From SYFY01 sp031385325 (GTDB lineage: Bacteria > Pseudomonadota > Gammaproteobacteria > Pseudomonadales > Azotimanducaceae): 29,671 nucleotides of DNA. The stretch covers positions 1-29,671 of the forward strand of contig JANNBJ010000217.1 in NCBI GenBank assembly GCA_031385325.1. Reading direction: 5' to 3'. The notes beneath the pieces were generated by a model. It made no database searches and was not told the origin of the DNA. It saw nothing but the letters and a program-made list of their open reading frames with translations. Positions 22,166-29,671 of this stretch are shown one piece after another. The translations under genes were made by a program, and so were the position numbers. Each line of letters opens with the position of its first letter. Position 1 is the first letter of the stretch.

Positions 22166-23266
22166 ATGCTCAAACGTCTGCTGGTCCTGCTGGTTGTCCT
22201 GGGAGGCCTCTTCGGAGGCATTTTTGGCTGGAAGCATCACAAGGCAGAGCAAAGTCGTATCGCAGTTGCGTCCATGAAACCTCCGGCAGCGACTGTGGCG
22301 TCGACCGTAGTCACTTCGGAAAGGTGGCGGTCGAGTGTGCCAGCAGTCGGTACGCTGAGTGCGATTCAGGGGGTTGAGGTCAGCTCCGAAGTTGCCGGGA
22401 TCATTGACTCGATCGGTTTCGATTCCGGTTCGACCATCAAACAAGGTGCTCTGCTCGTGCAGCTTGACGCAACCACTGAGCTGGCCGATCTGCGGGCGCT
22501 TGAAGCACAACTGAAGCTCGCCCGGCTGGATTACGAGCGCGCAACCGGGCTCGCGCTGAGAACGGCGTTATCCCAGGCGCAGCTTGATCGGGCCCGGAGC
22601 CAGCTCGACAGCCTCGCTGCACAAGCCGATGCCCAGCGTGCAACGATCGATCGCAAATCCATTCGGGCGCCATTCGGGGGAACACTGGGTATCCGCAAGG
22701 TAGATGTTGGAGAGTATCTCGCGCCGGGTACGGCCGTAGTCAGTTTGCAGCGGATCGATGTGCTTTATGCAGACTTCAATGTTCCCGAGCGATACCTGCA
22801 GCAGCTCCAGCAGGGTCAGACGGTCACGCTGTCGACTGCAGCGTCCCCCGATCGTGAATTCACCGGCACGATCAGCGCGATCAGTCCCCGGATAGACGAC
22901 AAAACCCGCAATGTGGAGGTACGCGCCACAGTTCCTAACGAGGAAACACTGCTGCGCCCGGGAATGTTTGCCAAAGTGACCGTGCTCTCCGGCAGCAAGG
23001 AGTCAGTACTGACTCTGCCCCGCACGGCGATCAGCTTTTATCCCTACGGAGACTCGGTGTTCGTGATTCTCGGTGAAGGTGAGGAGATGACAACGGAGCG
23101 GCGGCATGTCACCACGGGTCGAGTGCGGGAAGGCAGGGTCGAGATGTTGTCAGGTGTTTCAAATGGTGACAAGGTGGTTAACGCAGGCCAGCTGAAATTG
23201 CGGTCCGGACAACCGGTGGTGATCGACAATTCGGTCGAGTTACCCGAAGGCGTGGTGCGCGGGTGA
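22166..23266 (+). CDS. RND efflux periplasmic adaptor (membrane fusion protein), MexH-like
   Basis: A 366-residue adaptor. An N-terminal membrane anchor (LLVLLVVLGGLFGGIFGW, 5-22) precedes a lipoyl half-motif (GTLSAIQGVEVSSEVAGIIDSIGFDSGSTIKQGALLVQLD) and an alpha-hairpin (ADLRALEAQLKLARLDYERATGLALR...RSQLDSLAAQADAQRATIDR). The second lipoyl half (IRAPFGGTLGIRKVDVGEYLAPG), a beta-barrel (DREFTGTISAISPRIDDKTRNVEVRATVPN) and the membrane-proximal domain follow. It bridges the RND permease to an outer-membrane channel. ATG 22166 is chosen because it starts the anchor helix; upstream in-frame codons back to 22013 cross the Fur-like box and a hairpin. The Shine-Dalgarno is weak. The permease gene overlaps its stop (GTGA). 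No outer-membrane factor gene is adjacent. Confidence 0.93.
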   Translation: MLKRLLVLLVVLGGLFGGIFGWKHHKAEQSRIAVASMKPPAATVASTVVTSERWRSSVPAVGTLSAIQGVEVSSEVAGIIDSIGFDSGSTIKQGALLVQLDATTELADLRALEAQLKLARLDYERATGLALRTALSQAQLDRARSQLDSLAAQADAQRATIDRKSIRAPFGGTLGIRKVDVGEYLAPGTAVVSLQRIDVLYADFNVPERYLQQLQQGQTVTLSTAASPDREFTGTISAISPRIDDKTRNVEVRATVPNEETLLRPGMFAKVTVLSGSKESVLTLPRTAISFYPYGDSVFVILGEGEEMTTERRHVTTGRVREGRVEMLSGVSNGDKVVNAGQLKLRSGQPVVIDNSVELPEGVVRG

Positions 23267-26200
23267 AGTTCACTGATACCTTCGTTGATCGGCCAGTATT
23301 GGCGACCGTTCTTTCTCTGCTCATTCTGCTGGTCGGCGCACGTTCCCTTGGGCTACTTGAACTGCGGGAATACCCGCGCGCCGATCGCGCGGTGGTCATG
23401 GTCACCACGGCCTATCCCGGGGCCGATGCGTCGCTGGTCCAGAGTTTTATCTCAACGCCGTTACAACGTTCCATCTCCGAGGCCGAAGGCATCGACTACC
23501 TGACTGCGACCTCCAGGCAGGGCGTCTCTGTGATCGAGGCAACGATGGAGTTGAACCACGATCCCAATGCCGCAATCGCCGAGATTCAGGCCAAGGTGGC
23601 GAGCCAGCGAAACCAGTTGCCGCGCGAAGCCACAGATCCGGTGATCGACCTGCGGACCAGTTCGAGCTTTGCGCTGATGTATCTCGCCTTTGTCAGCGAG
23701 GAGATGAATCCCAGCCAGATCACCGACTATCTGGTGCGTGGTGTGCTGCCTCGATTGCAGGCTGTGGACGGTGTGGCCAAGGCCTCCATCAATGGCAACC
23801 AGAATTTTGCCATGCGTGTCTGGCTGAATCCGGAACGGATGGTGGCCCTGGGTGTAACGGCTGCCGACGTGCGTGCTGCCCTCCTGCGCAACAACTTTCT
23901 CGCCGGCGTCGGTCAGACCAAGGGCGACCTGGTCGGCATCCAGTTGAGCGTCACGACGTCGATCGCCGACGTCAAGGCGTTCGAAGACCTGGTGGTTCGA
24001 ACCGACGGCCCGACGCTTACGCGCCTCGAAGACATCGCAACCATTGCCCTGGATGCGGCGAATTACGAGATGACGAGCTGGTTCAACGGCAAACCCGCCA
24101 TCATGGTAGCGCTGGAAGCTGCGCCGGGAGCGAATCCGCTGGAGGTTTCCGCAGAAGTTCGCACGCTGGTTGACGAGATCGCCCGTCAGCTGCCCGAAGG
24201 CTTGACGCTCAACAAAGTGCACGATGGTAGTCAGTACATCGAAGATTCCATCGCCGAGGTGCTGCGTACGCTGGCCGAAGCGGTGGTGATCGTCTTGCTC
24301 ATCGTGCTGGTTTCGCTCGGTTCCTGGCACGCCGCCATCGTCCCTGCCGTGTCGGTTCCGCTGTCACTGATCGGCGCAAGCTTCCTCATGCTGTTGATGG
24401 GTTTTTCAATCAATTTGTTGACCCTGTTGGCCATGCTGCTGGCGATTGGTCTGGTCGTCGACGACGCGATTGTTGTAGTCGAAAACGTGCATCGCCATAT
24501 CGCCCAGGGGAAAACGCCGTTACTCGCCGCCAGGGATGCCACCCGGGAACTGGCATTGCCGATCATCTCCATGACCACAACGCTGCTTGCGGTCTACGCG
24601 CCGATTGCCTTTGTTGGTGGTCTGGTCGGCATCGTGTTCACGGAGTTCGCGTACTCACTTGCCGGTGCTGTGCTCATCTCCGGGATCGTCGCGCTGACAT
24701 TTTCGCCAATGCTGTCGTCGCGTGTACTCACCAGTAGCGAAGCGCCCGAACGGTTCGAACTGGCCGTTGAACACTTCTTTGACAAGTTGGCCAACACCTA
24801 TCGACGCTTGTTGCACAACAGCCTGAACTGGCGACCCGTGACCTATCTGTTTGCTGCTGTCATGGTGGCCAGCATCTACTTCATGTTCATCAGCAGCACC
24901 AACGAATTGACACCTACTGAAGATCGCGAAGTACTGAATGTACAGATCAAGGGCCCTGAGACGGCGACACTGGAATACGCAACAACCTACGTGCGCGAAG
25001 TCGTCAACGCCTACGAAAGCATTCCCGAGTATCTGCGCAGTTTTGTGCTGATCGGCGGTGGTGGTTCACCGGCGACGTCGTTTGGTGGTGTTCGATTCCT
25101 GCCGGTTGCCGATCGAGAGCGGACCCAGGCTCAGCTGCATGCGGAACTGCAACAGAAGGTGAGCAAAATCGCAGGCGTACAGGTTGCGGTGTTCTCTTTT
25201 CCATCCTTGCCCGGTGCAGCGCAAGGAGCGCCTCTGCAATTTGTCATCACCTCCGATCAGGACTTCGACCAGCTCGATGCTGTCGCTGGCGAAATGATGG
25301 GAGCGGCCTATGCGAGCGGCAAGTTTGTTTTTGTCGCAAAGTCACTCGACATGGCCTTGCCCAGAATGCGGGTCAACATCGATCGCGAACGGGCCGGAGA
25401 TCTCGGCGTGGGCATGGATGAGATCGGCAGCACGCTTTCGACTCTGCTGGGTGGCAACTACGTGAATCGATTCAGCCTTTCTGGTCGCAGTTATGAAGTG
25501 ATCCCGCAGGTGCCACGCGATTTTCGGCCCAGCCATGAAGATCTGAACAACTACTACGTGCGAACCCGAACGGGTGATCTGGTGCCGCTGTCTGGTCTCG
25601 TCTCGTTCGAGCAAACCATCGAACCCACCCAGCGAGTTCAGTTCCAGCAACTCAACTCGGTGACCATCAGTGGAGTAATGGCGCCGGGCGTGACCATTGG
25701 TGAGGCGGTTACCTTCATGGAAGAGACTGCGACCAGCCTGTTCCCGCGCGGATTCAATTACGACTACATCGGTGAGTCGCGGCAGTACAAACAACAAGGC
25801 AGCACACTGGTGCTGACGTTCTTCCTGTCGCTGGCCGTGATCTATCTGGTGCTGGCTGCACAGTTTGAAAGCTGGCGTGATCCGCTGATCATTCTTATCT
25901 CGGTGCCCATGTCGATTGCCGGGGCACTCATCTTCGTGACCCTGGGGTTTGCGACCATCAACCTGTACACGCAGGTTGGTCTCATCACGCTCATCGGCCT
26001 CATCGCCAAAAACGGCATCCTGATCGTCGACTTTGCCAATCGATTGCAACTGGAAGAAGGCCTGTCGCCCAGGCAGGCGGTGGAGCGGGCGGCGTCCATT
26101 CGGCTGCGCCCGATTCTGATGACCACCGTTGCCATGCTGGTCGCAATGGTTCCGTTGCTGGTGGCCAGTGGTCCCGGAGCAGTCAGTCGATATCAGATCG

Positions 26201-26367
26201 GCCTGGTCATTGCTTCGGGTCTTGGCATCGGAACCTTGTTCACCTTGTTTGTCGTACCTGCGTTTTACCTGTTGCTGGGTCGACAGATTATTCATGGCGA
26301 GATCCCGGAGTCAGCGATAAAGTCAGTTGCTCCGATCCAAACAAGCGCGGATCATCCGGCGATCTGA
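23263..26367 (+). CDS. RND efflux permease, HAE-1 family, MexI-like
   Basis: A 1034-residue inner-membrane proton-driven drug or metabolite pump. The start MKFTDTFVDRPVLATVLSLL is the first helix. The first porter region includes YPGADASLVQSFISTPLQ and EGIDYLTATSRQG. TM4 carries the proton-relay pair Asp400-Asp401 in LAIGLVVDDAIVVVENVHRHI. The second half has GNYVNRFSLSGRSYEVIPQ, the TM10-11 region with IGLIAKNGILIVDFAN (Lys relay) and RLRPILMTT. The detailed pattern is nearest to P. aeruginosa MexI as I remember it. The GTG start at 23263 overlaps the adaptor stop, so the two are translationally coupled. An outer-membrane channel must come from elsewhere. The substrate is unknown; MexGHI moves phenazines and similar small molecules. 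Confidence 0.95.
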   Translation: MKFTDTFVDRPVLATVLSLLILLVGARSLGLLELREYPRADRAVVMVTTAYPGADASLVQSFISTPLQRSISEAEGIDYLTATSRQGVSVIEATMELNHDPNAAIAEIQAKVASQRNQLPREATDPVIDLRTSSSFALMYLAFVSEEMNPSQITDYLVRGVLPRLQAVDGVAKASINGNQNFAMRVWLNPERMVALGVTAADVRAALLRNNFLAGVGQTKGDLVGIQLSVTTSIADVKAFEDLVVRTDGPTLTRLEDIATIALDAANYEMTSWFNGKPAIMVALEAAPGANPLEVSAEVRTLVDEIARQLPEGLTLNKVHDGSQYIEDSIAEVLRTLAEAVVIVLLIVLVSLGSWHAAIVPAVSVPLSLIGASFLMLLMGFSINLLTLLAMLLAIGLVVDDAIVVVENVHRHIAQGKTPLLAARDATRELALPIISMTTTLLAVYAPIAFVGGLVGIVFTEFAYSLAGAVLISGIVALTFSPMLSSRVLTSSEAPERFELAVEHFFDKLANTYRRLLHNSLNWRPVTYLFAAVMVASIYFMFISSTNELTPTEDREVLNVQIKGPETATLEYATTYVREVVNAYESIPEYLRSFVLIGGGGSPATSFGGVRFLPVADRERTQAQLHAELQQKVSKIAGVQVAVFSFPSLPGAAQGAPLQFVITSDQDFDQLDAVAGEMMGAAYASGKFVFVAKSLDMALPRMRVNIDRERAGDLGVGMDEIGSTLSTLLGGNYVNRFSLSGRSYEVIPQVPRDFRPSHEDLNNYYVRTRTGDLVPLSGLVSFEQTIEPTQRVQFQQLNSVTISGVMAPGVTIGEAVTFMEETATSLFPRGFNYDYIGESRQYKQQGSTLVLTFFLSLAVIYLVLAAQFESWRDPLIILISVPMSIAGALIFVTLGFATINLYTQVGLITLIGLIAKNGILIVDFANRLQLEEGLSPRQAVERAASIRLRPILMTTVAMLVAMVPLLVASGPGAVSRYQIGLVIASGLGIGTLFTLFVVPAFYLLLGRQIIHGEIPESAIKSVAPIQTSADHPAI

Positions 26368-26388
26368 CTGTTTTTGTTCGGTGTTGTG

Positions 26389-27429
26389 ATGCGTCATGCT
26401 TCAGTTGAATCGTTGTTCACTCGTACAACGCGCCACTCGACGCACTATCTGGCAGCCGGGCCGATCGATGGTCCGCTCATGATATTTGTGCACGGCTGGC
26501 CTGAGCTTTCGCTGAGCTGGCGCCATCAAATGCCGGTGTTCGCAGGCCTTGGGTTTCGGGTCATTGCACCGGATATGCGAGGCTACGGACAGTCGTCCAA
26601 TTACGACAAACATGAAGCCTTTGCCCAATCCGAAGTGGTTGCGGACATGATTGAACTGCTGGATAGCCTCGGTCGTGAACAGGCCATCTGGATTGGCCAC
26701 GACTGGGGTTGTGCGACGGTATGGAGCCTGGCTCGCCTGCACCCGGAACGTTGTGTGGCGGTCGCCAATCTGTGTGTTCCCGGGTTTGCCCTGGAGGAGG
26801 GCCTCGAATCCGTGCGCAAACTTGTTGATAGAAAGCTCTATCCGGAAACGGAGTTTCCCTACGGTCAGTGGGAGTACATGAAGTTCTACGAGGAACGCTT
26901 CGAACGGGCCACATCGGTGTTCGATGCCAATCCTTACAACACTGCAAAATTGTTGTTTCGCAAAGGCAGCCCGGTCGGCGCGGGTCAACCGGCGTCGACC
27001 GCCATGGTTCGCCGGAATGGCGGATGGTTCGGTCCACTGGATGCAGCCCCGGACGTCCCGCGCGATGGTGATGTGATTTCCGAGGCAGAACTTGAGACGT
27101 ATGCCGAAAGTCTGCGTCGAAACAGCTTCTTTGGTCCTGACTCGTACTACATGAATCATCAGGCCAATGCGGTCTTTCTGGCTGACGCGGCCAGGCAGAT
27201 CACCATGCCGGTTCTGTTCCTGCACGCCCGCTACGACTATGTCTGCGAAAGCATGGTGTCTCGCCTGGCAGAACCCATGCGCGCGGGATGCACGAATCTC
27301 GTGGAGCGGGTCATCGACAGTGGCCACTGGATGGCTCAGGAGCAGCCGCTCGCGGTCAATGCCGCCCTGGTTGGGTGGCTGGTTGGGCGGGTGGGTTCGA
27401 TCTGGTCGGAACTTCCGGGCGCTCGGTAG
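26389..27429 (+). CDS. Alpha/beta hydrolase, epoxide-hydrolase-like
   Basis: A 346-residue alpha/beta hydrolase. HGWPELSLSWRHQ supplies the oxyanion hole HGWP, followed by APDMRGYGQSS. The nucleophile elbow is GHDWG, with Asp as nucleophile as in epoxide hydrolases and dehalogenases. In the cap, Tyr residues (for example DSYYMNHQAN) may activate the epoxide. The acid lies in LHARYDYVCE and the base is the His of SGHWM. The pattern fits microbial soluble epoxide hydrolases, which open epoxides to diols in the cytosol. ATG 26389 is used; TTG 26374 is the upstream in-frame alternative, and neither has a strong Shine-Dalgarno. It follows the pump permease by 21 bp and may be read as the third gene of that operon, which could couple detoxification and export (inference). 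Confidence 0.92.
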   Translation: MRHASVESLFTRTTRHSTHYLAAGPIDGPLMIFVHGWPELSLSWRHQMPVFAGLGFRVIAPDMRGYGQSSNYDKHEAFAQSEVVADMIELLDSLGREQAIWIGHDWGCATVWSLARLHPERCVAVANLCVPGFALEEGLESVRKLVDRKLYPETEFPYGQWEYMKFYEERFERATSVFDANPYNTAKLLFRKGSPVGAGQPASTAMVRRNGGWFGPLDAAPDVPRDGDVISEAELETYAESLRRNSFFGPDSYYMNHQANAVFLADAARQITMPVLFLHARYDYVCESMVSRLAEPMRAGCTNLVERVIDSGHWMAQEQPLAVNAALVGWLVGRVGSIWSELPGAR

Positions 27430-27472
27430 CGTTCAGTCGTGACGATCAATTCACAGCCAAGCGTATAGAACT

Positions 27473-27514
27473 AATCAAATAGAGCGAATCAAATAGAACG
27501 AATCAAAAAGGATG
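27473..27514. repeat. Three short 14-bp tandem units downstream of the hydrolase
   Basis: AATCAAATAGAGCG, AATCAAATAGAACG and the degenerate AATCAAAAAGGATG follow one another at 27473, 27487 and 27501. The block is AT-rich compared with its surroundings and lies between the convergent hydrolase and macro-domain genes. It may be a slippage product or a weak transcription end region. No hairpin is formed. Confidence 0.6.
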
Positions 27515-27562
27515 TTACACGTCGCTCGAAACGTCGCGCACCCCTCTCGTTTTCGCTGCAGA

Positions 27563-28060
27563 CTATTCGAGCGCACCGTACTCGTCGGCCTGTTGCGACT
27601 TGACGTAGGTGGTATAGATGAACACTGGTATTTCAAGATTGCCGAGGTGATGGGTCACGATCGGATGTACGTCCTTCCACGCCAGGCCGCCCACACCGGT
27701 TGCCAGACGAGGTAGAGCAAGGCTGGATATTTTCTCGTCAACGATAAAGTGGCTCAGTGCCTTGAGTGCATGTCCGACGTGTGTGAGAGACGCCTTCCCT
27801 GCGTGGTCGCCGTGGCCGACACCAGGTTCCTGGGTAAAAAGGCTGATGACACGTTGTCCGCCGTACCCCATCCACGCCCAGATGCTGCCGGGCGCGGGCG
27901 TTGCCTGCTTTTCAAAGTGCCGGAAGTCCTTGTACATTGATGGCCATTGCTCACGCAGGGACAGCGCCAGTCCCTGATTGAAGTGATCATTGGGACTTAC
28001 GCCGTGTGCAATCGTGTTTGCCCTGCTGAGGAGAATGTCACCGGTCACTTCGTGCAACAT
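27563..28060 (-). CDS. Macro-domain protein (ADP-ribose binding, Poa1p-like)
   Basis: A 165-residue stand-alone macro domain. The ligand-binding elements are VTGDILLSRANTIAHGVSPNDHFNQGLA (5-32), the phosphate loop LPRLATGVGGLAWKDV (117-131) and the C-terminal strand IPVFIYTTY. These fit macro domains that bind or hydrolyse ADP-ribose derivatives such as ADP-ribose-1''-phosphate or protein-linked ADP-ribose. Start ATG 28060 has AGGAA ~8-9 nt upstream and matches the domain boundary; the in-frame extension to 28123 is not needed. It converges with the epoxide hydrolase and diverges from the M50 gene (74 bp). It has no toxin-like neighbour (no DarT or other ADP-ribosyltransferase seen), so a metabolic or repair role is more likely than an antitoxin role. 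Confidence 0.88.
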   Translation of the reverse strand: MLHEVTGDILLSRANTIAHGVSPNDHFNQGLALSLREQWPSMYKDFRHFEKQATPAPGSIWAWMGYGGQRVISLFTQEPGVGHGDHAGKASLTHVGHALKALSHFIVDEKISSLALPRLATGVGGLAWKDVHPIVTHHLGNLEIPVFIYTTYVKSQQADEYGALE

Positions 28061-28134
28061 CTGCGTTCTTCCTGTGAATATAGGTGAATTGCAACAGGTC
28101 TCCGCTCTGACTGACATAGGCATTAACCACAGTA

Positions 28135-28947
28135 GTGATTGCCGGGCAGTGTGCGGCTCTATCTACGCGGCTCTTCTACGCGACGGATAAGTTGTACAGT
28201 GCTGACTGGTTTTCCATCGGTCGAAGCCAGGTGATCAAGCTACTTTTACTTGCGCTCAACGCAGCAAAGATCGGCAAGGTGCTGGCCAGCAGCGGCACCA
28301 TGCTGGTGTCGGTATTTGCTTACTCGCTGCTCTTTGGCTGGCCGTATGCCGTCGGTTTCGTGATCCTGATTTTTGTGCACGAGATGGGTCACTACGTCGC
28401 AGCACGAAGACGTGGCCTGGACGTCGGGCTGCCGATGTTCATCCCCTTTGTGGGCGCCTGGGTCGCGTTGAAGTCGATGCCTCATGATGCAGAAACGGAA
28501 GCGTACATCGGCATCTGGGGACCCCTGGCGGGCACCTTTGGCGCGTTGGCTTGCCTGTTTCTAGGGCATGCTGCGGATAGTCGGTTGCTGCTGGCGCTGG
28601 CGTATGCAGGGTGTTTCATCAATCTGTTCAACCTGATTCCCCTGTTGCCGTTTGACGGTGGACGGATCAGTCAGGTGTTGTCGCCGAAATTGTGGCTGGT
28701 CGGGTTGCCGATTCTGATTGCAATGTTCTTCTGGCGACCGAGCCCGATTCTGATTCTCGTTGCGCTGCTGGCGGCACCAGCTGCCTACCGTGCGATCAGG
28801 GGTTGGAAGGACCAGCCACCGGAGTACTACATCGCCAGTCCCGGCATCCGCATGAGCTATGGCGCGCTCTATCTTGGGCTTGCCGCGTTTCTGGCAATTT
28901 TGTCCTATGAACTGAGTATCGAACTAGGCGCAGCAACCACAGGTTGA
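28135..28947 (+). CDS. Site-2 protease family (M50) intramembrane metalloprotease
   Basis: An inner-membrane protease homologue of up to 270 residues. The zinc motif HEMGH (82-86 from the GTG 28135 start) lies in the helix AVGFVILIFVHEMGHYVAARRRG. The second active-site motif is FNLIPLLPFDGGRISQ, with Asp174 as the third ligand. Around five or six hydrophobic helices are visible, and the block FIPFVGAWVALKSMP is typical of the group. It may cleave membrane-bound regulators or peptides; no partner gene is adjacent. The start is uncertain: GTG 28135, TTG 28192 and GTG 28231 (MIKLLLLALNAAKIGK) are in frame, and the last gives the N-terminus usual for homologues. No strong Shine-Dalgarno decides. 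It is divergent from the macro-domain gene. Confidence 0.88.
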   Translation: MIAGQCAALSTRLFYATDKLYSADWFSIGRSQVIKLLLLALNAAKIGKVLASSGTMLVSVFAYSLLFGWPYAVGFVILIFVHEMGHYVAARRRGLDVGLPMFIPFVGAWVALKSMPHDAETEAYIGIWGPLAGTFGALACLFLGHAADSRLLLALAYAGCFINLFNLIPLLPFDGGRISQVLSPKLWLVGLPILIAMFFWRPSPILILVALLAAPAAYRAIRGWKDQPPEYYIASPGIRMSYGALYLGLAAFLAILSYELSIELGAATTG

Positions 28948-29007
28948 TGCGTGCGCGGCTGTTGCGCTACTGTCCCCAGTTATTCTTTACCGATCACAGG
29001 CAACCTT

Positions 29008-29671
29008 ATGGCCGAGCCAATCCAGAATCTCAATCCGGACACCATGGTCCGATCCCCGGGCCTGAGCTATCAGCAACTACTCGATCAGGACACACGCCCG
29101 GTTCCAGCGGTACTGCGCGAAGAGTCGCCCAAGCACATTCCTGACATGATGATCTCTGTCGAGCGGTATACCTCGAAAGCGTGGCACGACCGGGAAGTTG
29201 AGCACCTGTGGCGCAAGGTCTGGCAATTCGCGTGTCGCGAAGAAGAAATTCCTGAAGTCGGGGATCACCTTCGTTATGACATTGCCGGGCTTTCATTTCT
29301 GATCGTCCGCAACGAAAAGGGCGCCATCAAGGCATTTCCGAATGCCTGCCTGCATCGGGGCCGTATGCTCAAGGAGTTCGATGGGCGAGCGACCGAGTTG
29401 CGTTGTCCATTTCATGGATTTGCCTGGCAACTGGACGGCTGTTTCAAGGACATCCCGGCTCAATGGGATTTCCCTCACATTGATACCAGGGAATTTTCGT
29501 TGCCGGAAATTCCGGTGGGACTCTGGGGCGGATTTGTCTTCATCAATCCCGACCAGAACTGCGCGCCGTTCGATGACTTCATCGCTGATCTGGCACGACA
29601 GTTCGAGCGATGGGATTTGTCGAAGCAATACAAGATGGCGCACGTCGCGAGGGTGCTGCCCTGCAACTGGA
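29008..29671 (+). CDS. Rieske non-heme iron oxygenase alpha subunit, N-terminal part (runs off the window)
   Basis: The 221 visible residues include the Rieske [2Fe-2S] motif: Cys114 and His116 in NACLHRGRML, and Cys133 and His136 in RCPFHGFAWQLDG. The preceding ERYTSKAWHDREVEHLWRKVWQFACREEEIPEVGD is typical of aromatic-ring-hydroxylating dioxygenase alpha subunits. The catalytic domain with the mononuclear iron 2-His-1-carboxylate triad lies beyond the window. Such enzymes use electrons from a ferredoxin and reductase to hydroxylate aromatic, steroid or other hydrophobic substrates. Start ATG 29008 follows CAGG at 7-nt spacing and is 60 bp after the M50 gene. Partner reductase or ferredoxin genes are not visible. 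Substrate unknown. Confidence 0.93.
   Translation, partial: MAEPIQNLNPDTMVRSPGLSYQQLLDQDTRPVPAVLREESPKHIPDMMISVERYTSKAWHDREVEHLWRKVWQFACREEEIPEVGDHLRYDIAGLSFLIVRNEKGAIKAFPNACLHRGRMLKEFDGRATELRCPFHGFAWQLDGCFKDIPAQWDFPHIDTREFSLPEIPVGLWGGFVFINPDQNCAPFDDFIADLARQFERWDLSKQYKMAHVARVLPCNW

Noticed and set aside
27563..28060. The macro-domain protein as the antitoxin of an ADP-ribosylating toxin-antitoxin pair (DarTG-like).
   Set aside because: No ADP-ribosyltransferase or DarT-like gene is adjacent. The neighbours are an epoxide hydrolase and an M50 protease on the opposite strand.

Overview
This is chromosomal DNA from a GC-rich bacterium. The tamA-tamB pair, a MexI-type RND pump, a Fur-box-like site and the overall gene style point to a gammaproteobacterium, probably an aerobic environmental or marine lineage. 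The oxidative accessory genes (F420-type LLM oxidoreductase, ACAD10/11-like kinase, SMP-30 lactonase, class B flavin monooxygenase, DUF7064/7065 protein, Rieske oxygenase) recall Halieaceae, Spongiibacteraceae or Steroidobacter relatives. That placement is inference; there is no rRNA or tRNA here to test it. About 21 protein genes are supported, two of them cut by the window ends.

Layout. 1-2553 (minus): LLM flavin/F420 oxidoreductase, ACAD10/11-like phosphotransferase and the start of an SMP-30/gluconolactonase gene form a likely operon. A WWOX-like short-chain dehydrogenase diverges from it (2721-3653). 3743-4467 holds a small membrane protein gene and, just upstream of it, a 161-bp fold-back MITE-like element with a 4-bp CTAG duplication. 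4468-7051 (plus): exported metallophosphoesterase, exported cupin and a second APH-fold kinase. 7202-9640 (minus): a polytopic membrane protein and a class B (Baeyer-Villiger type) monooxygenase. The last codons of the monooxygenase lie in a ~32-bp repeat that matches the empty target site of the MITE. 9815-12004 (plus): exported penicillin-acylase-family Ntn hydrolase. 12005-12203: one large hairpin followed by three tandem 31-bp hairpin repeats between convergent genes. 12204-13906 (minus): glutathione peroxidase and a DUF7064/7065 protein.

14006-19266 (plus): tamA and tamB, overlapping by 4 bp, encode the translocation and assembly module linking inner and outer membranes. 19317-21959 (minus): a tight operon of porin, FMN-binding periplasmic protein and PepSY-type membrane protein. 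A Fur-box-like palindrome lies just upstream of the porin, suggesting an iron-controlled periplasmic flavin redox unit. 22166-26367 (plus, divergent): a membrane fusion protein and a MexI-like RND permease, overlapping by 4 bp. 26389-27429: epoxide-hydrolase-like alpha/beta hydrolase. 27563-28060 (minus): macro-domain protein. 28135-28947 (plus): site-2-protease-like M50 peptidase. 29008 to the end (plus): N-terminal Rieske half of a ring-hydroxylating oxygenase alpha subunit.

The most interesting items are the MITE with an empty-site paralogue in the same window, the Fur-linked porin/FMN/PepSY unit with an atypical flavinylation motif, the three-hairpin array, and a probable one-base frameshift at the start of the SMP-30 gene. 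No CRISPR array, prophage, full-length transposase gene, rRNA or tRNA was seen.
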